In this document: piece after piece, positions 17,488 to 25,960 of the stretch
Numbering within the stretch: the first letter of the stretch is position 1
Layout of the letters: every line of letters starts with the position of its first letter
Source: Bacteriovoracaceae bacterium UBA3083
GTDB taxonomy: Bacteria > Bdellovibrionota > Bacteriovoracia > Bacteriovoracales > Bacteriovoracaceae
Direction: 5' to 3'
DNA: 64,000 nucleotides
Assembly: GCA_002366565.1 (NCBI GenBank)
Contig: DFBJ01000003.1
Location: forward strand, 248,001 to 312,000
The notes under the pieces: model-generated
The model's database searches: none
Told to the model about the DNA's origin: nothing
The model's input: the letters and a program-made list of their open reading frames with translations, nothing else
Made by a program: the position numbers and the translations under genes

Positions 17488-19308
17488 CTAGTTATACATT
17501 GCATCAATCTCTTTATCAAACCTTTTTAGAATTACTTTCTTTTTAAGTTTAAGAGATGGTGTTATTAGCCCTGTTTCAGGCGTGAACTCAATAGGTGCGA
17601 TATAGAAGCGCTTAATTGACTCAAAGCTTGCGAGATCAGCATTTACGGCCTCTACTTGCTCTTTGACAAGGTTGATAACCCCTTGATTCTTTGAGAGTTC
17701 CTCTATTGTAACGTTAGACTTTAGATTGAGGGCCGCAAGAATATCGAGGAAGGACTCTTTTTCGATTCCAACTACACCTGTGAGGTATTTCTTCTTGTCA
17801 CCAACCACCATGAAGTGAGTAATGTATTTTCTAACCTTTAATAGATTTTCTATTTTTTGTGGTGCGACATTTTTCCCGCCTGATGTAATAATTATATCTT
17901 TTTTTCTATCCGTTATTTGAAGATAACCACTGCTATTTAATCGACCGATATCACCACTTCTAAACCATCCATCTTTAAAAGCTTTTTCAGTTTCTTCATC
18001 ATTTTTATAATAACCGCTAAAAAGAGCAGATGATTTTACAAGAATCTCTCCATCGTCATCAAATTGAAATTGAGTATCTCCAAGTGGTAATCCAACTGTT
18101 CCGGGAATTTGTTTGGCCACAGGGTTTACGCAACAAGGAGCGATAGTCTCCGTTAGTCCATACCCTTCTAAGATCGTGAGGTTAGCATTTCTTAAGAACT
18201 TTATAATATCAATACCAAGAGGAGCTCCTCCTGAAACAAAGAAGCGAATTTTACCACCGAAGCGATTGTATATTTTTGAGAATACAATTTGGTACGCCAA
18301 GTTTCTTGCGATAAGCACACTGCTAGGAGGTGATTGATCTTTTTCTAGATAACTAAAATATTCAGAAGAAACAGACTCGGCCCACTTGAAAAGCTTTTGC
18401 TTTATTATTCCTTCCTTCTCAATCTTTTCTTGAGTTTTTGCATATATTTTTTCAAATATTCTTGGAACCGAAATCATAACAGTTGGTTGAACAAGTGGAA
18501 TATTATCTATTAACTTATCAATACTTTCTGCGTAGATATTTTCTATTCCAAGTGAAAGGTGAAGCATGGAATCACATCTTCCTAGTACGTGTGAAAGAGG
18601 AAGGAAAGTTAGAAGCCTATCCGATTCATCAATATTATGCCCTAAGGCCGATTGTACATTCTGAAGCATTGACCAAAAGGCATTATGTCTAATCATCGCT
18701 CCTTTGGGTTGTCCTGTTGTTCCAGATGTATAAACAATGGATGCTAATGAGTCGTCTTGAACACTGTCTATAAGTTCTTCTAAGCGATTAGGCTTATCAA
18801 GAACAATGACCTTTCCTTTTTCTAACAATTCTTTATGTGTATAAATTTTAAAATGTTTACTACATTGTTGAATCAATTCTTGATTTTTTATCTCACCAAG
18901 AATAACAATTGATTTTATATTCTTAATTTCATCAATTACTTCACATATTTTTTTTAGTTGCTTTTCACTGTCTAATATTAGTAGTGAAGAATCAGAATGA
19001 TTAATAATATAGCTAACTTCTTCTTCTGTGTATGTTGGATATATTGGCACAACTGTTGAGTTTAAGCAGAGGCATGAAAGATCATATATATTCCATATGT
19101 ATGAAGTGTCTGCAAGAATTGAAACCTTATCGTGTGATCTAACTCCAATTTCTTCAAGAGCTGTAGCTATTTTTGATATATGTTCATAATACTCGTGTGT
19201 CGTGAGTGTATTAATTTTTCCATTCTTAACCCATCCAATAGATTTAGACTGAGAGTTCTTTTTATATTTTTTTAAAAGAAGAGATGGAATATTTTCTTTA
19301 ATCGTCAT
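17488..19308 (-). CDS. long-chain acyl-CoA synthetase (AMP-forming)
   Basis: The 606-aa member of the adenylate-forming family has the P-loop-like IVYTSGTTGQPKGA, the LEGYGLTET motif and the hinge SGDIGRLNSSGYLQITDRKKD followed by GGKNVAP. It activates fatty acids to acyl-CoA through an acyl-adenylate for lipid synthesis or oxidation. Its length fits bacterial FadD15/FAA-like enzymes that keep a short C-terminal lid domain. It is transcribed divergently from a small gene at 19404. Chain-length preference cannot be read from the sequence. Confidence 0.93.
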   Translation of the reverse strand: MTIKENIPSLLLKKYKKNSQSKSIGWVKNGKINTLTTHEYYEHISKIATALEEIGVRSHDKVSILADTSYIWNIYDLSCLCLNSTVVPIYPTYTEEEVSYIINHSDSSLLILDSEKQLKKICEVIDEIKNIKSIVILGEIKNQELIQQCSKHFKIYTHKELLEKGKVIVLDKPNRLEELIDSVQDDSLASIVYTSGTTGQPKGAMIRHNAFWSMLQNVQSALGHNIDESDRLLTFLPLSHVLGRCDSMLHLSLGIENIYAESIDKLIDNIPLVQPTVMISVPRIFEKIYAKTQEKIEKEGIIKQKLFKWAESVSSEYFSYLEKDQSPPSSVLIARNLAYQIVFSKIYNRFGGKIRFFVSGGAPLGIDIIKFLRNANLTILEGYGLTETIAPCCVNPVAKQIPGTVGLPLGDTQFQFDDDGEILVKSSALFSGYYKNDEETEKAFKDGWFRSGDIGRLNSSGYLQITDRKKDIIITSGGKNVAPQKIENLLKVRKYITHFMVVGDKKKYLTGVVGIEKESFLDILAALNLKSNVTIEELSKNQGVINLVKEQVEAVNADLASFESIKRFYIAPIEFTPETGLITPSLKLKKKVILKRFDKEIDAMYN

Positions 19309-19403
19309 GATTTATTTTTCCTAGAATTATGATTGATAAGAATCAATCACTTATTAAATGATTTTACATACTTAATTTTAATATATCTGGTGAAGAAAAG
19401 GAA

Positions 19404-19658
19404 ATGGGAGAAAGTTTGAACAATATAATTGTAGTATCTATTTGTGAAAGATTTATTGGATATAAAAAAACTATCATGTATGAGTTTAGATTTTCAGGAA
19501 TATTTAATGGACATAGGATAAATAAAATAAATGTTTATTCTAATGTGGAGCTTAAAGTGGGCAAGCAGTACCTGTTAAACTTAAGCGTTAAAGAGTTAGA
19601 GTCTTCTTCTTTAAATACTCATTTACTTTCCTCTAGAGAGCTAAAAAAATATGTTTAA
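19404..19658 (+). CDS. small protein of unknown function
   Basis: An 84-aa ORF with an AAAAGGA ribosome site 6 nt before its ATG. The sequence is predicted mainly beta (NIIVVSICERFIGY, YEFRFSGIFNG, VELKVGKQYLLNLSVKEL), perhaps a small OB- or SH3-like fold. No signal peptide or cysteine cluster. It is followed by a second small gene 39 nt downstream on the same strand. I do not recognise the family. Confidence 0.65.
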   Translation: MGESLNNIIVVSICERFIGYKKTIMYEFRFSGIFNGHRINKINVYSNVELKVGKQYLLNLSVKELESSSLNTHLLSSRELKKYV

Positions 19659-19697
19659 GACAATAAATGTTGTGTTATGATTTATTTTGGAGTCATT

Positions 19698-19946
19698 ATG
19701 GATACAACAGTAGAAGAATTAGCATTAGGTGAAAGAAAATTCCTTCATGAGTTAAGCAATCATATTGTAGTGGCGCAAGGAATGGGAGCGGTGGCGTTGA
19801 GGACTCTTCAGTCTTCAGAGGATGATAAAGTTGATCCTAAGGTTATTGAGAAATTAGAGAAGTCGTTAAATGCTATGAATAAAATGATTAGTGTAGTGAA
19901 AGAGCGTAGAAAAAATCTACACTCTATAAGTAAGAAGACTATTTAA
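19698..19946 (+). CDS. stand-alone DHp-like small protein with H-box motif
   Basis: The 82-aa, fully helical product carries FLHELSNHIVVAQG at residues 15-28. This resembles the H-box of histidine-kinase dimerisation domains (His-Glu-x-x-Asn, candidate His17), followed by a second helix rich in Lys/Glu. No ATPase domain is attached, so it could be a phosphotransfer or regulatory fragment. The ATG at 19698 has TTGGAG upstream; an earlier ATG at 19677 lacks one. The end overlaps the convergent gene by 8 bp. The histidine is a prediction. Confidence 0.6.
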   Translation: MDTTVEELALGERKFLHELSNHIVVAQGMGAVALRTLQSSEDDKVDPKVIEKLEKSLNAMNKMISVVKERRKNLHSISKKTI

Positions 19947-20340
19947 CTTTTACATTAACTTTGTCACCAATCATAAAGCTTCCAATATCATATACCTTTG
20001 CATCTTTTCCGATATTAATATCTTTTAAAGCTGCAATCGCAGTATCTTTTTCTGTATGAAGAACTTCTAGCTCTCCTATTTTAACTTTATATTGATATCT
20101 CTGTTTAGTTTCATAAGGGTCTAATCTTGAAATAGTCCTATAAACATCGAGAGTCGTTCCAGAGTCAACACCTTGTTCACTTCCAATATTTACATAGAAA
20201 TTCTTATTAATAGTTTCGTTTTGATAACCCATAGGTAAATCTTGAACGATACTAAATATTATAAAGTCACGGGCAAACCCCATGCTTGCAGTAAACATAA
20301 AAATAAATATGGCGATAATTTGCAGGTTTATCTTCTTCAT
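19939..20340 (-). CDS. exported protein, FlgT C-domain-like
   Basis: The 133-aa product has a signal peptide (about 1-22, MGFA) and a beta-rich domain with NIGSEQGVDSGTTLDVYR and KVKIGELEVLHTEKDTAIA. This pattern occurs in FlgT-like and other envelope proteins whose domain binds glycan or partner proteins. The start is the ATG at 20340, preceded by AGGAATTATA; an earlier frame start lacks a signal peptide. Role unknown, periplasmic location likely. Confidence 0.7.
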   Translation of the reverse strand: MKKINLQIIAIFIFMFTASMGFARDFIIFSIVQDLPMGYQNETINKNFYVNIGSEQGVDSGTTLDVYRTISRLDPYETKQRYQYKVKIGELEVLHTEKDTAIAALKDINIGKDAKVYDIGSFMIGDKVNVKVK

Positions 20341-20477
20341 TATAATTCCTAAGTAGCAGGTTAACCAAAATGAATTGGTCATAACTACTAATCGTAAGAA
20401 TTTTCTTTAAACTAAAATGATCAATTAATTTAGGTGAAATTTGAACAGAAGTATGGAGTATTTTTCCTAGCGAGAAT

Positions 20478-20500
20478 GTAAAAGGGGCTACTTAGCCCCC
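20478..20500 (-). terminator. terminator of the peptide-binding lipoprotein gene
   Basis: AGCCCC (20499-20494) and GGGGCT (20489-20484) form a six-pair stem with a 4-nt loop on the minus strand, followed by TTTT. The stop codon abuts the stem. Confidence 0.7.
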
Positions 20501-22224
20501 TACTTTTTATTCAATCTGAGATATTTAAAATTATTGTAGATAAGATCTGAGTGACGATAATTATTCAATCTCTCATGATAGAGAATGTAGTTTCTCGAGT
20601 AATATTGCATAACCCATGGAAGATCATCATTAATTATCTTTTCCATCTTCTTCATAATTTCTATCTTCTCTGGTCCATTTGGTAATACTTTCATCTTATC
20701 AAATAAGGCATCAAAGTCTTTATTTGAATAGAATGTAGAGTTCGGACCTGGAGCATGATTCTTTGATATTAGTAACTGTAAAACATTCTCAGAATCTGGG
20801 TAGTCTAATGCCCATCCATCTTGCCAGAATTGTAATTTTCCATGTCTCGCTTTCTCTAGAAAAGCTGGAAAGTTGTTTAATGCAACTTCAACTTTGATAC
20901 CAATTTTTCCGAGTTCTGATTTTACAAAATCAGCTTGTTGTCTATTTGTTGCACTAACTCCTCTCACATCATAAGTAAGAGTAGGTAGTCCTTTTCCATC
21001 AGGATAACCAGCTTTCTTCAAAAACTCCTTAGCCTTATCCATATTGTGTTCATAAGGTAATTGAGCTGATGGGTCATACCCAGGAATTCCTGGAGGGTAT
21101 ATTGAGTTAGACTTTTGACCAATATTATTTGTAAAAACTTTTATATATCTTTCGACATCAATAGCATGAGCAATGGCCTTTCTTAGGTTTAAGTTCTTTC
21201 CAAGAAGAGGATCTTGCATGTTAAATGATAACCACCAGTAAGTAAGAGTCGGAAAAATTTGAAGCTTTATTTTTTCACTCTTTAGTTCTTTCGTTAGATT
21301 TCCATTTGGATCAACAGCGGAGCTGTAATTGTCTTTTGGGATAATTAGAAAATCAATTTTCTTTGCTTTAAAGTTAAGCCACCTTGTTTGAGCTTCTTTA
21401 TAAACATTGTATTCAACCTTATCTATAAAAGGGATTACTTTCCCTGAGTCTTTAAGAAGTTTTCTACTATTTGCTATCCTATCTCCTTGCCCTGGATAAA
21501 AGGCTTTTCTGTAGTTTTGATTCTTAATAAGCCTTAACTTTGTAGATGATACCCAAGAGTCTAACTTGTATGGTCCTGTCCCAATTATTTTATCATTAAG
21601 GTTATTTTCATACATCTCGATTGCTTCTATAGGCATAGGAGAAGTGAAACTCATTGCAAGAGTGTAAAGCATTTGTGGATATGGTTCATTTAATTCAATA
21701 ACAAGAGTGTGATCATCCGGAGCTGTTAAGCCTGATATGCTTGTCGTTTTAAATTTACTAATATCTCTACCAACAGACTCTCTAAACTTATTTAAGCCTT
21801 TAATTTTTTGGTCAAAGAGCCACCAGCCATTACTATTTGTAGGTAAGTAAGCTAGCCTTTTTATTTGATTTATAAAGTCTTGAGCTTTTACAAAACGTGG
21901 CTGTCCTTTAAATGCAGGATCATCATGATACTGAACACCTTTCTTGATTTTTATTGTGTATTTCTTACCATTGTTCTCAATAAGGGGAAGAGACTCAGCA
22001 AGTAAAGGTTGTAATGTATATGGTCGTTTTAAGTAGTGATACTCAAAGAGTTGTTCATATCCTTGATAAACTATAGAAGCAGAAATAGTATCATAGCTAT
22101 TTGCAGGATCTAGTGTAGAGATTTCACCCGATATTGATACGTTTAAAGTATTAGGATCACCTTCTTTTTTACATGAAAATATGAGTAGAGTAGATAGAAT
22201 GATCAATAATTTTGCTAAATTCAT
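20500..22224 (-). CDS. ABC transporter solute-binding lipoprotein, OppA/DppA family
   Basis: The 574-aa family-5 solute-binding protein has a lipoprotein signal peptide with lipobox LIFSC (Cys about 18). The body has family features: GEISTLDPANSYDT near the N-terminus, the GTGPYKLDSW block, and FNMQDPLLGKNLNLRKAIAHAID. It should capture oligopeptides outside the inner membrane. No permease or ATPase genes are adjacent, so it is an orphan binding protein here. For a proteolytic predator, peptide uptake is a plausible role, but the ligand is not shown by the sequence. Confidence 0.92.
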   Translation of the reverse strand: MNLAKLLIILSTLLIFSCKKEGDPNTLNVSISGEISTLDPANSYDTISASIVYQGYEQLFEYHYLKRPYTLQPLLAESLPLIENNGKKYTIKIKKGVQYHDDPAFKGQPRFVKAQDFINQIKRLAYLPTNSNGWWLFDQKIKGLNKFRESVGRDISKFKTTSISGLTAPDDHTLVIELNEPYPQMLYTLAMSFTSPMPIEAIEMYENNLNDKIIGTGPYKLDSWVSSTKLRLIKNQNYRKAFYPGQGDRIANSRKLLKDSGKVIPFIDKVEYNVYKEAQTRWLNFKAKKIDFLIIPKDNYSSAVDPNGNLTKELKSEKIKLQIFPTLTYWWLSFNMQDPLLGKNLNLRKAIAHAIDVERYIKVFTNNIGQKSNSIYPPGIPGYDPSAQLPYEHNMDKAKEFLKKAGYPDGKGLPTLTYDVRGVSATNRQQADFVKSELGKIGIKVEVALNNFPAFLEKARHGKLQFWQDGWALDYPDSENVLQLLISKNHAPGPNSTFYSNKDFDALFDKMKVLPNGPEKIEIMKKMEKIINDDLPWVMQYYSRNYILYHERLNNYRHSDLIYNNFKYLRLNKK

Positions 22225-22280
22225 AAAATTCCTTTGTTCATTTAAAATTTAGCATAAATAATTTTGAGTGTGAACTTTGT

Positions 22281-22787
22281 TTAATTATTGAGAGAGTTTA
22301 CTTCGGGAATTAATAGCTCTAATGCTTCTATTATACTTTCGAGATCATGACCTTTTGTTAAGCAAAAACGAATGACTTTCTGCTTGGTTCCTTCAAGGTT
22401 ATTGTTGAGTTGTGTAGGGCTTATTGTTCTTAACTTTTTTGTAATCAGTTCTTCTAATTGGCTTGTGATAGTGACTTTATAATCTTCAAACACTTCTAGG
22501 ATTACTTCGCTAGAAATATTGAGGTGCTCTTCTGCTAATTTATTCTCAATAAGTGATGGATGAAACCCTTTTTTCATTAAAGCTTTTGCCCTTGCAGTGG
22601 CGTACTCATATTCTTTTAAAAAACCTTTCTCTATCGTTACCTCTATAGCCTCATTGATATGAGAGTCTTCAAATCCTTTAGACTCTAGTTTTACTCGTAA
22701 CTTATACTTAGAGTAATCTCTCTTAGTTAAAAGTTTTATTATATATAGATAGGCTGATTGAGCTGAAGATTCTGTCTGATTTTTCAT
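22281..22787 (-). CDS. recX: RecA regulatory protein RecX
   Basis: The 168-aa helical protein matches RecX, with repeats of the type LLTKRDYSKYKLRVKLESKGF and YEYATARAKALMKKGFHPSLIENKL. RecX caps or disassembles RecA filaments. It follows recA on the same strand after a 53-bp gap containing a hairpin that can act as an attenuator. The ATG has no clear Shine-Dalgarno because the hairpin and its T run occupy that space. Confidence 0.88.
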   Translation of the reverse strand: MKNQTESSAQSAYLYIIKLLTKRDYSKYKLRVKLESKGFEDSHINEAIEVTIEKGFLKEYEYATARAKALMKKGFHPSLIENKLAEEHLNISSEVILEVFEDYKVTITSQLEELITKKLRTISPTQLNNNLEGTKQKVIRFCLTKGHDLESIIEALELLIPEVNSLNN

Positions 22788-22794
22788 AGAATAA

Positions 22795-22828
22795 AACCAA
22801 GGGCCAAATATTCATTTGGGCCCTGGTT
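22795..22828 (-). terminator. recA-recX intergenic hairpin (attenuator-like)
   Basis: A 15-position inverted repeat with two mismatches (22795-22809 and 22814-22828) encloses a 4-nt loop. On the minus strand it is followed by TTTTATT, immediately ahead of recX. It fits a partial terminator that lowers recX relative to recA. Confidence 0.75.
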
Positions 22829-22840
22829 ATTTGATAGAAG

Positions 22841-23956
22841 TTATTGAATTGTTTTCTTTGTTTTTTTAGCTTTTGTTTTCTTTGCTGTTGGTGCAACTTC
22901 CTCTTCTAGAATTTCACCTGTTTCTTTGTCTACAGCTTCTTCTTCAAGTGTTATCAAGCCATTTTTTGCTAAAACTTTATTTTTGATTTCTTCAAAAATA
23001 TCATTGTTTTCACTTAGGAATGTTTTAGAGTTTTCTCTACCTTGACCAATTTTGGCATTATTGTATGAGAACCATGCTCCAGCTTTTTCTACTACACCGT
23101 GCTCTACTGCAAGATCTAGTACGTCACCAGTTTTTGAAATACCTTCTCCATACATAATATCAAATTCAACTTGTTTAAATGGAGGAGCTACTTTGTTTTT
23201 AACAATTTTAACCCTCGTTCTATTTCCTACAACCTGGTCACCATTCTTGATCGCTCCAATTCTTCTAATATCAACACGAACAGATGCATAAAACTTAAGT
23301 GCATTACCACCAGTTGTTGTTTCAGGATTTCCAAACATAACACCAATTTTCATTCTTAATTGGTTAATGAAAATTACTGTTGTATTTGATCTAGAAATTG
23401 ATCCTGTAAGCTTTCTTAATGCTTGAGACATTAATCTTGCTTGAAGACCCATATGTGAATCTCCCATATCTCCTTCAAGCTCAGCTCTTGGAGTAAGTGC
23501 AGCTACAGAGTCGACGATTAGAAGGTCAACAGCAGCTGAACGAACAAGCATATCAGCTATTTCAAGTGCTTGTTCTCCAGAATCTGGTTGAGATATAAGT
23601 GTGTTTGGAACGTCGACTCCAAGCTTTTCTGCATAATAAGTATCAAGTGCATGTTCTGCATCGATAAATGCTACTGTTCCACCTGCTTTTTGGCATTCTG
23701 CTGCAGCGTGAAGTGTAAGAGTTGTTTTACCTGAAGACTCTGGTCCGTAAACTTCAATGATTCTTCCCTGAGGAATACCACCTACACCAAGAGCAAGGTC
23801 AAGACCAAGACAACCAGTAGAGATTGAAGGCACTTTTTCTAGTTTCTTTTCAGAATCTAGTTTCATAATAGCACCCTTACCGAATTGCTTTTCAATAGTT
23901 GCTAAAGCTAGGTCTAATGCTTTTGATTTATTTGCGTCTGTTGTTTTTGAAGCCAT
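22841..23956 (-). CDS. recA: RecA recombinase
   Basis: The 371-aa RecA has Walker A GPESSGKTT, GDSHMGLQARLMSQALRKLT, the L2-region GGNALKFYASVR and the usual C-terminal acidic then Lys-rich tail. It forms filaments on single-stranded DNA, drives strand exchange and triggers LexA self-cleavage. The ATG has AGGAG upstream. The 245-bp leader holds a candidate promoter embedded in four copies of a 9-bp repeat, and an internal palindrome near the start. Confidence 0.98.
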   Translation of the reverse strand: MASKTTDANKSKALDLALATIEKQFGKGAIMKLDSEKKLEKVPSISTGCLGLDLALGVGGIPQGRIIEVYGPESSGKTTLTLHAAAECQKAGGTVAFIDAEHALDTYYAEKLGVDVPNTLISQPDSGEQALEIADMLVRSAAVDLLIVDSVAALTPRAELEGDMGDSHMGLQARLMSQALRKLTGSISRSNTTVIFINQLRMKIGVMFGNPETTTGGNALKFYASVRVDIRRIGAIKNGDQVVGNRTRVKIVKNKVAPPFKQVEFDIMYGEGISKTGDVLDLAVEHGVVEKAGAWFSYNNAKIGQGRENSKTFLSENNDIFEEIKNKVLAKNGLITLEEEAVDKETGEILEEEVAPTAKKTKAKKTKKTIQ

Positions 23957-23991
23957 TTTGTCTTACTCCTACATTGATTATTTTTTAATGT

Positions 23992-24012
23992 GTGATTACG
24001 TAACGCTATCAC
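23992..24012. promoter_or_regulatory. palindromic site in the recA leader
   Basis: GTGAT and ATCAC form an inverted repeat across 21 bp and enclose the palindrome TTACGTAA (23997-24004), about 41 bp upstream of the recA ATG. It could be an operator or an RNA hairpin. No binding protein can be named from sequence alone. Confidence 0.35.
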
Positions 24013-24146
24013 TTTAAGTGCTGTTAGGCACGGTCAAACTTATGCAAAAAAGTCTACTTTATTGAAATTCAAGTGCTTGGAATTAATGATTTTAAATAGC
24101 ACTTAACTCAAATTCTGAATAAACTAATCAGTTGGTTTATAAATAT

Positions 24147-24175
24147 AGTATTTGCGTAAGTAGTGCGTAAGTCAA
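24147..24175 (-). promoter_or_regulatory. candidate recA promoter
   Basis: On the minus strand TTGACT (24175-24170) is followed after 17 bp by AATACT (24152-24147), matching consensus at 5/6 and 4/6. Two of the four 9-bp repeats cover the -35 and spacer. Confidence 0.5.
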
Positions 24176-24201
24176 GGATAAAATGCGTAAGTTGCGTAAG
24201 T
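24153..24201. repeat. four direct copies of TGCGTAAGT upstream of recA
   Basis: Exact copies lie at 24153-24161, 24164-24172, 24184-24192 and 24193-24201, with start-to-start spacings of 11, 20 and 9 bp. They begin directly after the pgpA stop and overlap the candidate recA promoter. The arrangement looks like multiple binding sites for a repressor or activator of recA. Confidence 0.8.
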
Positions 24202-24690
24202 TTAAATAACGCCCAGCGAATTTATACCTAAATAGACAATTCCTGCAAAGATTCCGCTGATAATATCATCTAGAATGGTTCCGCTTCCATGGGACACTTC
24301 TTTATCAAAGTAACTTGCAGGCCAAAATTTCACGATATCGAAGAATCGAAATAGTGCAAAAATTATTGTATAGTGTAGGACAGAATGTTCCTGTAGGAAT
24401 AGCCATGTTGTTGCAACGCCTAAAGATTCATCAATTACAATCCATGAAGGATCATGTACTTTGAGGTTTCTCTGAGTAAAGTCAGCTACAAAGCATGCTC
24501 CAGTTGTGGCTATAACTAGAAAAGGAATATACATAAAGAAAGGAGCTCCAAGAGTTCCGAGTCCATATAAGAAGGGCATTGTAACTAGAGTTCCAAATGT
24601 TCCTGGGGCCCAAGGGAAAAATCCCGAACCGAATACTGAAAGGAATATGATATCTATATTTTTTAGGCTTGGTTTGTTTTGTTCTGACAT
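24202..24690 (-). CDS. pgpA: phosphatidylglycerophosphatase A
   Basis: The 162-aa membrane protein has PgpA motifs: APGTFGTL near the N-terminus, VIDESLGV, FRFFDIVKFWPASYFD and GTILDDIISGIFAG. It removes the phosphate from phosphatidylglycerophosphate to make phosphatidylglycerol at the inner membrane. It contains four hydrophobic segments. It lies upstream of recA on the same strand, and the repeats and recA promoter begin right after its stop. It is divergent from the RSH-like gene at 24734. Confidence 0.9.
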   Translation of the reverse strand: MSEQNKPSLKNIDIIFLSVFGSGFFPWAPGTFGTLVTMPFLYGLGTLGAPFFMYIPFLVIATTGACFVADFTQRNLKVHDPSWIVIDESLGVATTWLFLQEHSVLHYTIIFALFRFFDIVKFWPASYFDKEVSHGSGTILDDIISGIFAGIVYLGINSLGVI

Positions 24691-24733
24691 GAGTTTATGG
24701 TATTTTATTTTATTCTTTAAGGAAATAGATTAA

Positions 24734-25960
24734 ATGGTAAGACCAGATTATTTATCAAATTATATGTTCGATTGGGAAACTTTAGATGTTGTTGTAGGCG
24801 GTAGATCTGCTCTTGACTCTAAGTTTTTTGTTGCTCCTTTGATGGGAGCAGAGCAGGTAAACCAATTTCTTAAAGGTTATGGTCTAGATCCAAATGACCC
24901 TATTAGTAAGGCGGAACTTTTTGGAAACTTTCAAGAGGCGATGCAATTTGTAAGAAGGTACTTCCTTAAAGAAGGAAACAATGAAGGTTTAGACTTAAAG
25001 ATACCGAACTCTCTTTATATGATTACCGATGTTGGTGATCTTCTTTTAATGGCCACTGGTCAAAAAGAAGGAATTGATAAAGAGGAAGAGCTTTGGGCCG
25101 AAATAATTCTAAAAGTTATGCACACAATTCTTCATGTTGATAAAGATTTAAGATCAACTTACTTCTCTGTGATTCAAACTCAAATATTTGATAAGTTCTA
25201 TAAATATATAACTAGAGACGCTGATAGCTTATACCTTTCTTGTGGTACTGAGAAAATTAAACTCGTTGATTTTGAGACAAAATCTAAAAAGGCTAGGGAA
25301 AGTGTAATCATTAAGCTGTTACATAAAGTTGAAAATGTTGCAGAAGAGCTTTTTGACAGAGTAGGTGTTCGTTTTATCACTGAGACAAAGTTTGATGCTC
25401 TAAGAGTTGTAAACTTCTTAGTTAGAGAGAATATAATTATTCCTCATAATATAAAACCAAGTCGTTCGATTAATACATTAGTTAATCTTCAAGAACTTAA
25501 AGAAAAGTACCAGAATATAATTAAAATGAGTCTTCGTAATGACCTGGCTGAAGATAGATTTGTTAATGCTATCGAAAGAGAGATTGCAGAGAGTGAATCA
25601 ACTATAAAAGATGATAGAAATAAGCACACATCTAAAAAGTATAAAGCAATACAATTCACTTGCAGACAGCTTATAAAGTATAAGAATCCATTTTTTAAAG
25701 AATTTAGTGCTGTTCGTAAGGCAGCTAAAGCAGATGGAGAAAGTGAGTTATCAAAGAGTATAATGAACTTGGATTTATCTATGATTGCTCGTGATGTCCG
25801 ATTTTTCTATCCTTTTGAAGTTCAAATAGCTGACCTTAAGTCTCATAAAGAAAATACTGAAGGTGAGGCCTCTCATGCTGAGTATAAGAAAGCGCAAACT
25901 CGATCTGCTATGAAGAGAGTATTCGGAACTCTTATTAAGTATAAGAACCTAGAGGTCTAG
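24734..25960 (+). CDS. uncharacterised protein with RelA/SpoT-synthetase-like motif order
   Basis: The 408-aa cytoplasmic protein has no signal peptide. Reading in order there is KSKKARESVIIKLLHK (183-198), DRVGVRF (208-214), KKYKAIQ (301-307) and FEVQIADLKSH (361-371) followed by HAEYK (381-385). These parallel the synthetase domain of RelA/SpoT: the basic ATP-binding stretch, the D-x-x-G-x-R strand with catalytic Asp, the GYxSxH-like block, and E-x-Q-I with catalytic Glu before a YK. The helical N-terminal 150 residues match nothing I know. An alarmone-type nucleotidyltransferase is an inference. The 3' end overlaps the convergent hydrolase gene by 4 bp. Confidence 0.7.
   Translation: MVRPDYLSNYMFDWETLDVVVGGRSALDSKFFVAPLMGAEQVNQFLKGYGLDPNDPISKAELFGNFQEAMQFVRRYFLKEGNNEGLDLKIPNSLYMITDVGDLLLMATGQKEGIDKEEELWAEIILKVMHTILHVDKDLRSTYFSVIQTQIFDKFYKYITRDADSLYLSCGTEKIKLVDFETKSKKARESVIIKLLHKVENVAEELFDRVGVRFITETKFDALRVVNFLVRENIIIPHNIKPSRSINTLVNLQELKEKYQNIIKMSLRNDLAEDRFVNAIEREIAESESTIKDDRNKHTSKKYKAIQFTCRQLIKYKNPFFKEFSAVRKAAKADGESELSKSIMNLDLSMIARDVRFFYPFEVQIADLKSHKENTEGEASHAEYKKAQTRSAMKRVFGTLIKYKNLEV

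Noticed and set aside
19939..19946. Sequence error causing convergent overlap
   Set aside because: Short convergent overlaps occur also at 25957-25960 and 36846-36853, so they reflect dense packing.
23992..24012. Claim of a LexA box at the TTACGTAA palindrome
   Set aside because: Spacing differs from the TTAC-N3-GTAA motif I recall and one palindrome is weak evidence; kept only as an unspecified site.
24153..24201. Short CRISPR-like array
   Set aside because: Units are only 9 bp with irregular gaps of 0-11 bp and no cas genes; it is an operator-like cluster.
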